DNA from: Pseudomonadota bacterium
GTDB taxonomy: Bacteria; Bdellovibrionota; FAC87; UBA2466
Assembly (NCBI GenBank): GCA_009927165.1
Contig: RFNO01000103.1
Span: 1 to 43,078, forward strand
Length of the DNA stretch: 43,078 nt
Reading direction: 5' to 3'
Below, piece after piece: positions 8,035 to 16,153 of this stretch (its first letter is position 1; every line of letters begins with the position of its first letter). Position numbers and translations under genes: made by a program. The notes under the pieces were generated by a model that worked only from the letters and a program-made list of their open reading frames with translations, had not been told where the DNA came from and ran no database searches.

Positions 8035-9882
8035 ATGCCCAAAATCGACAAGAAAAAGGAACTTCAAAAACTTGTTATATTAGGGAAGGAAAAAGGGTTT
8101 CTTACCTACGAAGAAATCAACGATGCACTCCCCGACGAAATCACTGAATCTGATTCGATTGATGAAGTGATGACTCTTTTGGAAGACAACGAAATCGAAA
8201 TTGTCGAAAACGAAAAACAGTTTAAACAAGCAAAAAAACAAACAACCACTGAAAAAGAAGAACAGGAAAAAGAAGAAGCTCTTACTCGCGGGTTAGATCC
8301 AGTTAGACTTTATTTGAAGAAAATGGGCGCAGTCGCCCTTCTTACCCGAGAAGGTGAAATCGAAATTGCAAAGAGAATTGAGGATGGGGAAGCAGAAGTA
8401 TTAGACGTTATTTTAAACTCCTCCATGGGCGTTAAAGAATTTCTTGCTATCGGAGACAAAATTGAAAAAGGCAAACTCCGCGCCAGAGACGTTCTCCGCG
8501 GAGCTGAAAGCGAAGGAGAAAGCAGCGAAGAAGGAGATGCCTCCAGTTCCGCTCCTGATGAATCCGGCGAAGTCGCAGGAGAAGAAGATGAAAGCACAGA
8601 AACGGATTCTGGCTCTACTCTAGCTGGCGGACTCAATGAGTCCGAAGCTCGAGAACGCATTTTGGAAGGGATGAATTTAGTTAAAACCTTTGAGAAGGCC
8701 CTTACCACAGTGGAGCAGAAGCTGCTTAAGACTGGCCTTGAAGCAGATGAGCGAAAAAAGCTGAGAGAAAAGCTTGCAGCTAATCGAAAAAAAATTGTGA
8801 ATGTCTTTCAAGAGATTAACTTCAATAGAAAGACCATCAATAAAATCGTAGCTAAGTTCAAGCAGCAGGTGAACCGCATCGAGGAAGCTGAACGCGAAGT
8901 GTATGGGGCTCTTCGTCGCGTGGGCACCGATCAAATTGGTAAGTTCCGAAATCTTTTAAAAGACGCCAAAAAGAATAAGAAAGTTGAAGAGCAAGTTAAA
9001 GCGAAGCACGGCCTAGATTATCAGGGCCTTCTTGAAATCGAGCACATCATCAATGAAGCCGCCGTGAAGATTGATGGAGTGGAAAAAGAAGCTAATCTTC
9101 GAGCGCGCGAATTAAAAGACATGTATGAAGCGATTTTGGCCGGAGAAAGAAAGTCTGACATCGCTAAAGCGGAGCTAGTAGAGGCAAACTTGCGTCTAGT
9201 GGTTTCTATTGCAAAAAAATACACAAATCGCGGACTTCAGTTCTTAGATCTCATTCAAGAGGGAAATATCGGCTTGATGAAAGCTGTGGATAAGTTTGAG
9301 TATCGTCGTGGATACAAATTCTCCACTTATGCGACTTGGTGGATTCGACAAGCAATCACTCGCGCAATCGCTGATCAAGCCCGAACCATTCGTATTCCAG
9401 TACACATGATCGAGACAATCAATAAGCTCATTCGAACTTCGCGCTATTTAGTTCAGGAACTGGGACGAGAACCTACACCTGAAGAAATTGCCGAAAAAAT
9501 GGAAATGCCTGTGGATAAGGTTCGTAAAGTTCTTAAAATTGCGAAAGAGCCTATTTCACTCGAAACACCTATTGGCGAAGATGAAGATTCTCACTTGGGA
9601 GATTTTATTGAAGACAAAGCAATGCTTTCCCCCTCAGATGCGGTTACCAACGTAAACCTTTCCGAACAAACTCGTAAAGTGTTGGCAACTCTCACAACCC
9701 GTGAAGAAAAGGTTTTGAGAATGCGTTTTGGTATTGGGGAAGCTTCTGATCACACTCTTGAGGAAGTTGGACAAGATTTCAATGTAACTCGAGAGCGTAT
9801 TCGTCAGATTGAAGCAAAAGCGCTTCGAAAGCTGAGACACCCCAGTCGAAGCAAACGCTTAAAAGCTTTCATAGAGAACTAA
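8035..9882 (+). CDS. rpoD: RNA polymerase primary sigma factor (sigma-70)
   Basis: Housekeeping sigma factor that directs RNA polymerase to -35/-10 promoters. The 615-residue product has region 1.1 (about 1-75), region 1.2 ([19 protein letters not shown], about 85-120), and an acidic Ser/Glu/Asp-rich insert (about 170-205). A non-conserved helical region precedes region 2 ([55 protein letters not shown], about 379-455). Region 3 and region 4 ([20 protein letters not shown]) follow. ATG 8035 is chosen over an upstream in-frame TTG at 7981 because of GGGAGAGGAA just upstream and the normal N-terminus. The 103-bp gap after dnaG contains TTGAAA-N17-TAGTAA (7950-7978), a weak possible promoter. 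Confidence 0.98.
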   Translation: MPKIDKKKELQKLVILGKEKGFLTYEEINDALPDEITESDSIDEVMTLLEDNEIEIVENEKQFKQAKKQTTTEKEEQEKEEALTRGLDPVRLYLKKMGAVALLTREGEIEIAKRIEDGEAEVLDVILNSSMGVKEFLAIGDKIEKGKLRARDVLRGAESEGESSEEGDASSSAPDESGEVAGEEDESTETDSGSTLAGGLNESEARERILEGMNLVKTFEKALTTVEQKLLKTGLEADERKKLREKLAANRKKIVNVFQEINFNRKTINKIVAKFKQQVNRIEEAEREVYGALRRVGTDQIGKFRNLLKDAKKNKKVEEQVKAKHGLDYQGLLEIEHIINEAAVKIDGVEKEANLRARELKDMYEAILAGERKSDIAKAELVEANLRLVVSIAKKYTNRGLQFLDLIQEGNIGLMKAVDKFEYRRGYKFSTYATWWIRQAITRAIADQARTIRIPVHMIETINKLIRTSRYLVQELGREPTPEEIAEKMEMPVDKVRKVLKIAKEPISLETPIGEDEDSHLGDFIEDKAMLSPSDAVTNVNLSEQTRKVLATLTTREEKVLRMRFGIGEASDHTLEEVGQDFNVTRERIRQIEAKALRKLRHPSRSKRLKAFIEN

Positions 9883-9888
9883 GCCTCG

Positions 9889-9962
9889 GGGCCCATAGCT
9901 CAGTTGGTTAGAGCAGTCGGCTCATAACCGATAGGTCCCAGGTTCAAGTCCTGGTGGGCCCA
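9889..9962 (+). tRNA. tRNA with CAU anticodon (probably Ile2, possibly elongator Met)
   Basis: Complete cloverleaf: acceptor stem GGGCCCA/TGGGCCC with discriminator A at 9962, D arm GCTC/GAGC, anticodon stem GTCGG/CCGAT around CTCATAA, and T arm CCAGG/CCTGG with TTCAAGT. CCA is not encoded. C4-G69 and C5-G68 in the acceptor stem, and the general resemblance to CAU-Ile tRNAs, favour tRNA-Ile2, which TilS converts to lysidine-34 to read AUA. Elongator Met cannot be excluded by eye. It begins 6 bp after the rpoD stop, so it is probably cut from the rpoD transcript. Confidence 0.93.
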
Positions 9963-10053
9963 CTTACAAAATCACACCGTTTCAGTATTCCCCTAGAATG
10001 CCTGTGCCTGACGGCTTGGCTCCTCTTTTGCTTAAAAATAGAGTCTAGACCTT

Positions 10054-12315
10054 ATGAGAAACGGCATTTTCCATTTTCTGTGTTTGATGGTCCTGGGCTT
10101 TTCTTTAAAGTCCCCTGCGGTTTCATTTAGGTCCCAAAATCTTCCCGCGATTTGTAAGACTCTGTTTCCTAAAATTCTCCCCATTGAAAAACGACCGCTT
10201 ACGTCTGATGAAAGCAGAGAACTCTTTGAACTTTCTTCTTTGGCTCCAGACGAGATAGCGCGAAAACTCTCCCGCTTAACTACTCCAGAAAAACGTGAAC
10301 TCTTGGAGAGGCTCCTTATCCTGCGGTGGCAGGTCCCTGAAATGCCCAATGATCATATCGATCAACAGACGAAACCCACAATCCCAGATGTTATTGGGGC
10401 ATTTCCCCGCTCAGAATCCCTGATTTCTCAAAAACCTGAGATCATAGAGAAGTTAACAAGGTCCTTACTCAAAAAACGAGTTTGGTCGGCAGCGCAAGCA
10501 GTAGCTGACAACCTCGGAAAAACGGCGACACCCCAGGAACGCAAAGAGCTTTTTTCAACTTTCCTGGATCATTTGGATTATCACGATCAGTCCTGGCATC
10601 ACCAAGCTCAGATTGACTCGATGATCGACCTTGCTTCTGGTATCCATACCAAAAAGATTAGTGAAGCTATTCAAAAAGCAAATCGAAGAGACTTCAATGA
10701 GAGTCACCAAGGTGAAGAGACTTATTCGTTTGCAGGCCCCGAGCTTCTTCTTACTCCCTATTCGGAAATCTTAAACTTATTTCGTGGGGCTGGACTCAAG
10801 TCGGGAGACTCGGTGGTGGATCTTGGCGCTGGATTTGGCAGAGTGGGACTAGCGCTTGCGACAAAATATCCAGGTGTGTCGGTTACCGGCTACGAAATTG
10901 TGAAGGACAGAATTGAGGAGGGAGCTAGAGTCGCTCACGAATGGGGACTGAGTCACCGTGTTCAATTACTGGAGCAGAACCTCGCTGATCCCCAGTTTGA
11001 ACCGAAAGCTGCCGATATTTATTATGCATTTAATCCAGTCTCCGGCCCGACTTTTGACAAGATTTTGGATGATTTGAGAAGAGTGGGGCTTAAGTCTGGA
11101 AAGAAATTTCGCTTCATCGTTTTTGGCCCCTCACCTTTTTACAAAACTGATGCGCAGCCCTGGTTAAAAGAACTTAAAGGTCCAGGAATTCCCGAAGGCG
11201 ACGAACTGAAAATTTATGAATTTGATCCTGCCCAAGCAACTAAGACCATCATTGTCGATCCCGGTACCTTTACTAATCCCTATGCCCTTAAACCGTCTCA
11301 GGAAGTCTCCCAATATCCGAAGACGCAACTCATGGAGGTGTCACAAGCACGGACCATCCAAGATCATTTGGCCGCCCACCCCGAATCCTCTCCGAATAAG
11401 GCGTCTTTCCTAAGTCCCAACTACCTTGCCGCTTGGGCCTCCGGCTGGCCGATGGAGATTTCCAAAGACGGTAATCAACTCATTATTTCTAGTAAGAAAA
11501 CTGATGTTCCGGGAAAAGAGAACTTCGTAGAACCCCTAGGGGGAACCCCCGCGGAGAAAGCAGCTCTCATCAAAAAGATTATCCGTGATAAGAAAAGGAA
11601 GGGCATTCAAGCTGAGTTCTCGTTTGTATCGGAGGATGTGTACAAACTCCTCCAAAGCAGCGAAGAAATCGCAACTGCGGAAGCACCAGATTATTTCGAT
11701 TTTATTTACCCATTGGAAAATCTCGCAGAACTTGAAAAGTCCAAAAAGCTGAGAGACCGGGCAAATCAGGCCACCGCGTTTGAAACAGCTCATCCCGACA
11801 CAAAGGTTGAGATCCTATCTCGATTAAACAGTGATGACGCCACGACTTTCCGGAAGAGAGCACATGGCTTTCTCGATAGATGGCTTTCCGGGCGAAGGCA
11901 AGCAGAGGGGTTATCGGAATATGAACGAAGCACTTTGGAAACCGAGACTCGAGCGGCTAAACATTTGGTGGATTCTCTGGTGAGGCCTCAACAGGTCCAA
12001 CTTGTAGTTCGAAGAGATGGGGAAACAGATGAAAGTAAAAAAGTGATTGCCTATGCTTCTGGAGAAATTCGAACCGACTCGGAAGGCGAGCGCACCCTTA
12101 TTCTTTATGTTCAAAAGTCGGATGGCACAAAGAACTCGATTCCCTTTATCAATCGGCAACTGGCTCAGGAAGTTTTCAACCATCCCGAAATTTATGGTTC
12201 GGTCGACTTTGTGAATCTCATGGATGGGGCAACAACAGGATTGCGACAATTCAAAATGCAGTATGAACCTCTTGTCGAACAGGGAAAAACCTACCGAGCT
12301 TCGCCCAAAAACTAA
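10054..12315 (+). CDS. exported protein with a SAM-dependent methyltransferase-like domain
   Basis: 753 residues. An N-terminal signal peptide (MRNGIFHFLCLMVLGFSL, then KSPAVSF) precedes a helical region rich in charged residues. Around residues 235-360 is a Rossmann methyltransferase fold: LLTPYSEILNLFR, motif I VVDLGAGFGRVGLALA (about 252-267), an acidic post-I end (VTGYEIVKDRIEEGA) and the segment ADIYYAFNPVSG. The layout resembles DOT1-like and general class I methyltransferases. The C-terminal half (about 390-753) matches nothing I recognise. A SAM-binding domain behind a signal peptide is odd because the periplasm has no known SAM supply; it may be exported to another cell, use another ligand, or be inactive. 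It follows the rpoD-tRNA unit by 91 bp and begins a run of exported genes. Confidence 0.75.
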   Translation: MRNGIFHFLCLMVLGFSLKSPAVSFRSQNLPAICKTLFPKILPIEKRPLTSDESRELFELSSLAPDEIARKLSRLTTPEKRELLERLLILRWQVPEMPNDHIDQQTKPTIPDVIGAFPRSESLISQKPEIIEKLTRSLLKKRVWSAAQAVADNLGKTATPQERKELFSTFLDHLDYHDQSWHHQAQIDSMIDLASGIHTKKISEAIQKANRRDFNESHQGEETYSFAGPELLLTPYSEILNLFRGAGLKSGDSVVDLGAGFGRVGLALATKYPGVSVTGYEIVKDRIEEGARVAHEWGLSHRVQLLEQNLADPQFEPKAADIYYAFNPVSGPTFDKILDDLRRVGLKSGKKFRFIVFGPSPFYKTDAQPWLKELKGPGIPEGDELKIYEFDPAQATKTIIVDPGTFTNPYALKPSQEVSQYPKTQLMEVSQARTIQDHLAAHPESSPNKASFLSPNYLAAWASGWPMEISKDGNQLIISSKKTDVPGKENFVEPLGGTPAEKAALIKKIIRDKKRKGIQAEFSFVSEDVYKLLQSSEEIATAEAPDYFDFIYPLENLAELEKSKKLRDRANQATAFETAHPDTKVEILSRLNSDDATTFRKRAHGFLDRWLSGRRQAEGLSEYERSTLETETRAAKHLVDSLVRPQQVQLVVRRDGETDESKKVIAYASGEIRTDSEGERTLILYVQKSDGTKNSIPFINRQLAQEVFNHPEIYGSVDFVNLMDGATTGLRQFKMQYEPLVEQGKTYRASPKN

Positions 12316-12530
12316 TCAGATTTTTTGTGTGTTCTGCAAGAATTCAAGCTAAATGTCTGTGTTTTCTGCTTAAGACAAACTGTCTAATCATTTGACACTA
12401 GCTAGTTTTCCCTAGCCCCCAATTGTGTCGAGTACTGGAAATAACTGCATTATCCTCGTAACCAAGCGAAATGAGGGGTTGGTCCTTGTTTTGCTCTCAG
12501 TATTCCCAAGGGTGATTTAGGGGGGACCGG

Positions 12531-13094
12531 ATGAAATCTCTTTCGTTCTTTAGTTCAGTATTTTTGTTAACACTGTCATTGTGTCCCGTCTTTGGCGGCG
12601 ACCATACGGCACCCACTCTGGATGAAAGCGGAAGAAGAACTGCTCCTAGGGAAGCCAATGGGAATTGGGATCCCCATCAAATGGTAGAAAAAATGCTGGA
12701 GCGAGTGAATGGACCCCACCTTAAAAATTGGGAACAGCGGCCACCTGATGCTTTTGAAGCGGAAATGACCGCGATTTTGAATCGACTGAAAGACACGAAC
12801 AAGGATTTGGATCCTTCCGAAGTCGATCTTCTCAATAACTGGGCAGGACGGTTAGTTAACTCACAAGAAGCACTCATCAAAGCTTTCGAGAACATAAAAA
12901 ACCAAACAGAAAGCACAGCCAATGAAGTCCAAAAAGCAAATTTGAAATTGCTCTTAGAGGCTTTTGAAACTCGGCTCTTGAGAGCTACTGTATTAAAAGA
13001 ACGAGTGGCGCATCACACGGGAAAGAGCCCAGAAAAATTCCAAGTAAAACGTCCTGACTTTCACAATATTTTTCAGGGCGCCATTTTAAGATAA
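12531..13094 (+). CDS. small exported helical protein of unknown function
   Basis: 187 residues, not recognised. A clear signal peptide (MKSLSFFSSVFLLTLSLCP, cleavage near VFGGDH) is followed by a polar, mostly helical mature domain with heptad-like stretches (residues about 80-165, for example AFEAEMTAILNRLKD and KLLLEAFETRLLRAT). No cysteine is left after the signal peptide and no catalytic motif is seen. ATG is preceded by GGGGGG about 5 bp away. It lies 215 bp after the methyltransferase-like gene and 30 bp before the thioredoxin-like gene, so it is likely co-expressed with the latter and with the peptidase that follows. The 215-bp gap has TTGACA and the palindrome ACTAGCTAGT (12397-12406), but no convincing -10. 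Confidence 0.75.
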   Translation: MKSLSFFSSVFLLTLSLCPVFGGDHTAPTLDESGRRTAPREANGNWDPHQMVEKMLERVNGPHLKNWEQRPPDAFEAEMTAILNRLKDTNKDLDPSEVDLLNNWAGRLVNSQEALIKAFENIKNQTESTANEVQKANLKLLLEAFETRLLRATVLKERVAHHTGKSPEKFQVKRPDFHNIFQGAILR

Positions 13095-13124
13095 GCACCT
13101 TTTTAATCAACAACAGGGGGAAAC

Positions 13125-13670
13125 ATGAAATCAAGTTCGCTTTGGGTATTGGCTTTGTCGGCTGCCGTGTTTACTAGCAAGATGGGCGGGGCAGAACCGC
13201 GCGTGATAATCGACAAAGAAAAAGCCGCAGCACCCACACAATCCGCCACAAAAGGACGGGCAGAAGCCGATTCGACTCATCAAGACGGAGCTCTCACTGA
13301 AGTACCGAGTGATATTCAAAGCGTGGAGGGCCTGAGAAAGTGGTTAAAGAAGTTTCCGGAAGAAAAAGTAGTGATAAAACTGGGGGCTACTTGGTGTAAA
13401 CCCTGCTCTCAACTGCACCCAGTGATTGAAGGATTCGCCAAGGAGAATGCAGGGGCTGTAAAGGTGATTACTATCGATGTGGATAACAATCAGGCTCTGG
13501 CTCAAGCTCTCACAGGAGGGTCCAAAGTGCCTGCTATCGTGACACTGAAAAATGATAGCGAGTCAAAGCCTTCAGCTCCTATTGTTGGATACATTCCGGG
13601 AGGTTCATCCAAAATTGGAGATTGGCTAAAGCGCAACTCTGGAAAGATCAATCACGGAGACTGGTTGTAA
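13125..13670 (+). CDS. exported thioredoxin-like protein (CKPC active site)
   Basis: 181 residues with a signal peptide (MKSSSLWVLALSAAVF, cleavage near GGAEP), a low-complexity linker to about residue 60, and a thioredoxin fold (about 64-170). The redox motif is ATWCKPCSQLHP with Cys91 and Cys94. The cis-proline segment is SKVPAIVTL, and VKVITIDVDNNQ is the usual central strand. CKPC differs from the CGPC of cytosolic thioredoxin and is common among periplasmic thiol reductases, so a role in reducing or exchanging disulfides outside the cytoplasm is inferred. The gene is bracketed by an exported helical protein and an exported cysteine peptidase, which suggests it may keep the peptidase thiol reduced. 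A strong AGGGGGAAAC precedes the ATG. Confidence 0.85.
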   Translation: MKSSSLWVLALSAAVFTSKMGGAEPRVIIDKEKAAAPTQSATKGRAEADSTHQDGALTEVPSDIQSVEGLRKWLKKFPEEKVVIKLGATWCKPCSQLHPVIEGFAKENAGAVKVITIDVDNNQALAQALTGGSKVPAIVTLKNDSESKPSAPIVGYIPGGSSKIGDWLKRNSGKINHGDWL

Positions 13671-13688
13671 TTTTTATTTGAGGCGAAA

Positions 13689-14876
13689 ATGCGACCAATC
13701 GGGATTATCCTTATTTTCTTTGGGACCTCGTTGGTAGCGCATGCCTTTCCAAAACATTGCCTAAGCTCCTTTAAAAAACTTTCTCCCGGGGAACTTCGTT
13801 ATGTGGCTCAGGAGTTTCTCCAAAAACACAACACACGATATTCCGTTGAAATTCCCAGCACTCCGGTCTCGGACCAATGTAACTACGGCAGTTGCTGGCT
13901 CCATGCTCGCCTCGCTCACGTAGAGGAAGGAATAAAAAACAAAACAGGAAAAACCCTCCGAATCAACCGAACCTTTCTGATTGCTCAGTCCCTCTTGGAC
14001 CGCATTGATGACGCTTTGGAGAGTCCGCACAGCCCCATTTTTCAAGGGGGAAATGCCAATTACGCCGATGAGCTTGTACGTCGTTATGGGTTTATTCCAG
14101 AAGATCCGGAAATCTGGAAGCCCAGAGTAAACTTTGAGAAAGCTCCGCACGGATCCCGACTGACTTATTTTCTCAACGCGCGAGCTGCTCAGTTTCATGA
14201 AGCGGCAAAAAACTTAACTCCCGAATCGAGGGCCTATTTGGATCTACAAGACGAAGCTAGGCGGGATATGAGAAACATTCTAAAAGCCTATACGGGTCCC
14301 CTACCACGAAAATTTGAGTTCGACGGGAAATCTTACACGCCCAAACAGTTCTCCAAGGAAATTGCCGGGAACTACTCCCCCAAACCGCTTTGGGTCTATC
14401 CCGAAGTAGATTTGCTGGAGGGCAATTTAAAAAGGGAAACTACCATTGGACCCGTTCCTCTTCCCAAGAAAGTAAGCTCCTCCCGGGAATCCCTTGATAA
14501 GATCGAAAAACGGATTATTCAATCGCTTCAAAATGGCCAAAGCGTGACCCTCTCCTATGAGAATAACACCCTGTTTGTGGATCGAGAGACAGGGATCATG
14601 TCGCTATCTGCTTTCCACACGCCTGAGGGCTTTTCGCCGCCGTCTCGGTTATATCGAGACGCCTTTCAATTGGCTTCGGGCTTTCATGCAGTGGACGTTG
14701 TGGGCGTAGACCTTGATGCGGATGGGAAAATCATTAAACTGAAACTTAAAAACTCCTGGGGTAAGGACGCTGGAGACGAGGGCTATTACCATATGTACCG
14801 AGACTACTTTGAGCACTTTATGGGCAGTATTTACCTCTCAGACTCCGAATCCTCACGACCCACACCGCGCCCTTAA
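13689..14876 (+). CDS. exported papain-like (C1 family, bleomycin-hydrolase-like) cysteine peptidase
   Basis: 395 residues with a signal peptide (MRPIGIILIFFGTSLVAHA). The active-site segment SDQCNYGSCWLHARL carries the oxyanion Gln63 and nucleophile Cys69. The general base is His333 in SGFHAVDVVGVD, and the Asn is residue 355 in LKNSWGKDAGDEGYY. The spacing and the NSWG-GDEGYYHMYRDYF tail resemble peptidase C1B (bleomycin hydrolase, PepC) more than secreted papains, but those are normally cytoplasmic and about 450 residues. Export of such an enzyme is unusual. It starts 18 bp after the thioredoxin-like gene (GAGG 5 bp before ATG). Its substrate is unknown; a role in digesting external or prey protein is speculation. 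Confidence 0.85.
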   Translation: MRPIGIILIFFGTSLVAHAFPKHCLSSFKKLSPGELRYVAQEFLQKHNTRYSVEIPSTPVSDQCNYGSCWLHARLAHVEEGIKNKTGKTLRINRTFLIAQSLLDRIDDALESPHSPIFQGGNANYADELVRRYGFIPEDPEIWKPRVNFEKAPHGSRLTYFLNARAAQFHEAAKNLTPESRAYLDLQDEARRDMRNILKAYTGPLPRKFEFDGKSYTPKQFSKEIAGNYSPKPLWVYPEVDLLEGNLKRETTIGPVPLPKKVSSSRESLDKIEKRIIQSLQNGQSVTLSYENNTLFVDRETGIMSLSAFHTPEGFSPPSRLYRDAFQLASGFHAVDVVGVDLDADGKIIKLKLKNSWGKDAGDEGYYHMYRDYFEHFMGSIYLSDSESSRPTPRP

Positions 14877-14937
14877 TAAACCTTCCCAATTGCCCAGTCC
14901 TGATCCAAGATAGCACTAAATCAAGGGAGGTCAGGAA

Positions 14938-15675
14938 GTGTCGAACGTCCTAAAGGATGAGTATCGGGTTTTAACAGAACTCAAACGAACTGATGAAAAA
15001 GTATTCCGGCTGAAAAAAGAACTGGACCAGATCCCTGTCGAGATCGCTGACATCGAAGCTGAAATTCAGAAGAGCTTGGATATCTACAACGGCGTCAAAG
15101 CACAACACGATCAAATAGAAAAAAACCTGCGAAAAGCAGAGAGTGATTTGAGAGAAAAAGAAGACTTTCTCCGAAAAGCTGAAAGCAAAATGATGGAAGT
15201 CAAAACGAACGAGGAGTATCAAGCAGCTTTGCGAGAAAATGAAGGCCACAAAACCGCAAAGGGAGAGCTTGAAGAATCTGTTTTGAATCTCATTTCTGAC
15301 ATCGAAAAATTTAAAGCGACCCTACAGCAAGCGGATAGCGAGCACAAAGTGAGATCCCAGAAATTTAACGATGCCAAAAAGAAACTTCAGGAAGAGGGTA
15401 AGAGCATACAAAAGTCTTACGAGGAACTGCTCGAAAAGAGAAAAGGGGTCGTTGCTTCGGTTTCAAATGAAGTCCGAAGCCTTTATGAAAAAGTGGCTGC
15501 GGCAGTAAAAGGTGTGCCCATTGTGAAAGCAGAGAACGGTCTTTGCACAGGCTGTCATGTCAAACTAAGACCCCAGCTATTTAACGAGGTCCTGGGCCTG
15601 AAGTCTTTTCATCGATGCCCCAGTTGTGGAAAAATTTTAATTGCTGTCATTGATGAAACAGAACAAACCACCTAA
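14938..15675 (+). CDS. coiled-coil protein with C-terminal C4-type zinc ribbon
   Basis: 245 residues, soluble, no signal peptide. Residues about 15-185 form a long antiparallel coiled coil rich in Lys and Glu (for example KAESDLREKEDFLRKAESKM). The C-terminus carries a zinc ribbon, NGLCTGCHVKLRPQ then FHRCPSCGKILI, giving CX2C and CX2C ligand pairs. This matches the widespread zinc-ribbon family often placed next to RNase H or dinuclear-metal NIF3-like proteins, with no fixed biochemical role. GTG at 14938 is preceded by GGGAGG about 8 bp upstream. RNase HI follows 11 to 44 bp downstream, a linkage seen in other bacteria. Confidence 0.88.
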   Translation: MSNVLKDEYRVLTELKRTDEKVFRLKKELDQIPVEIADIEAEIQKSLDIYNGVKAQHDQIEKNLRKAESDLREKEDFLRKAESKMMEVKTNEEYQAALRENEGHKTAKGELEESVLNLISDIEKFKATLQQADSEHKVRSQKFNDAKKKLQEEGKSIQKSYEELLEKRKGVVASVSNEVRSLYEKVAAAVKGVPIVKAENGLCTGCHVKLRPQLFNEVLGLKSFHRCPSCGKILIAVIDETEQTT

Positions 15676-15719
15676 GCGGGGTTGCATTGGCAAAGCCTTC
15701 AAAAAAAAAGGAAAAAAAA

Positions 15720-16118
15720 ATGATTCTTTATTGTGATGGGGCTTCGCGAGGCAATCCAGGGCCTGGGGCATACGGGTTTGTCCTGCTTGAGGGCGAAGAC
15801 CTAGTTTTCCAAAAAGGCTCCAGGATGGGTGTTGTTACTAACAACGTGGCCGAATATGAAGGTCTGCTCAAGGGGCTAGAGAAATCCATTGAGTTGGGCG
15901 CAACCTCTATCACTGTTCGAAGTGACTCCCAACTATTGGTGCGACAACTTCTGGGAGAGTATCGAGTCAAAGCACCGCATATTATTCCCCTCTTTGAAAA
16001 AGCAAAGAAGCTTCTGACCAACTTCAAACAGGTAGAAATTACCCATATTCGACGAGAAGAAAATACCCTAGCGGATGCGCTGTGCAATGAAGCCCTAGAT
16101 CACGGCTACACCGATTGA
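15720..16118 (+). CDS. rnhA: ribonuclease HI family protein
   Basis: Cleaves the RNA strand of RNA-DNA hybrids. The product is 132 residues from ATG 15720 and begins directly with the catalytic strand MILYCDGASRGNPGPGAYG (first catalytic Asp). It continues with VTNNVAEYEGLLKGLE (Glu), ITVRSDSQLLVRQL (Asp) and ITHIRREENTLADALCNEAL (last Asp). The layout is the short RNase HI form without the basic protrusion. The start is ambiguous: an in-frame TTG at 15687 would add MAKPSKKKEKK and has GGGG upstream. I prefer 15720, which is ATG with AAGGA 7 bp before it. The leader is a homopolymeric A9-GG-A9 tract that could slip. Confidence 0.93.
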   Translation: MILYCDGASRGNPGPGAYGFVLLEGEDLVFQKGSRMGVVTNNVAEYEGLLKGLEKSIELGATSITVRSDSQLLVRQLLGEYRVKAPHIIPLFEKAKKLLTNFKQVEITHIRREENTLADALCNEALDHGYTD

Positions 16119-16153
16119 TCCCGAATTAAAGAGTCCCATGATATCATTTAGCG

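Noticed and set aside
10054-12315. Calling the SAM-fold protein a DOT1 histone methyltransferase
   Set aside because: Only the general class I methyltransferase motif is visible; DOT1-specific assignment needs profile search.
12392-12420. Perfect TTGACA with palindrome ACTAGCTAGT
   Set aside because: No -10-like hexamer at 16-18 bp (reads GCCCCC), so not called as promoter.
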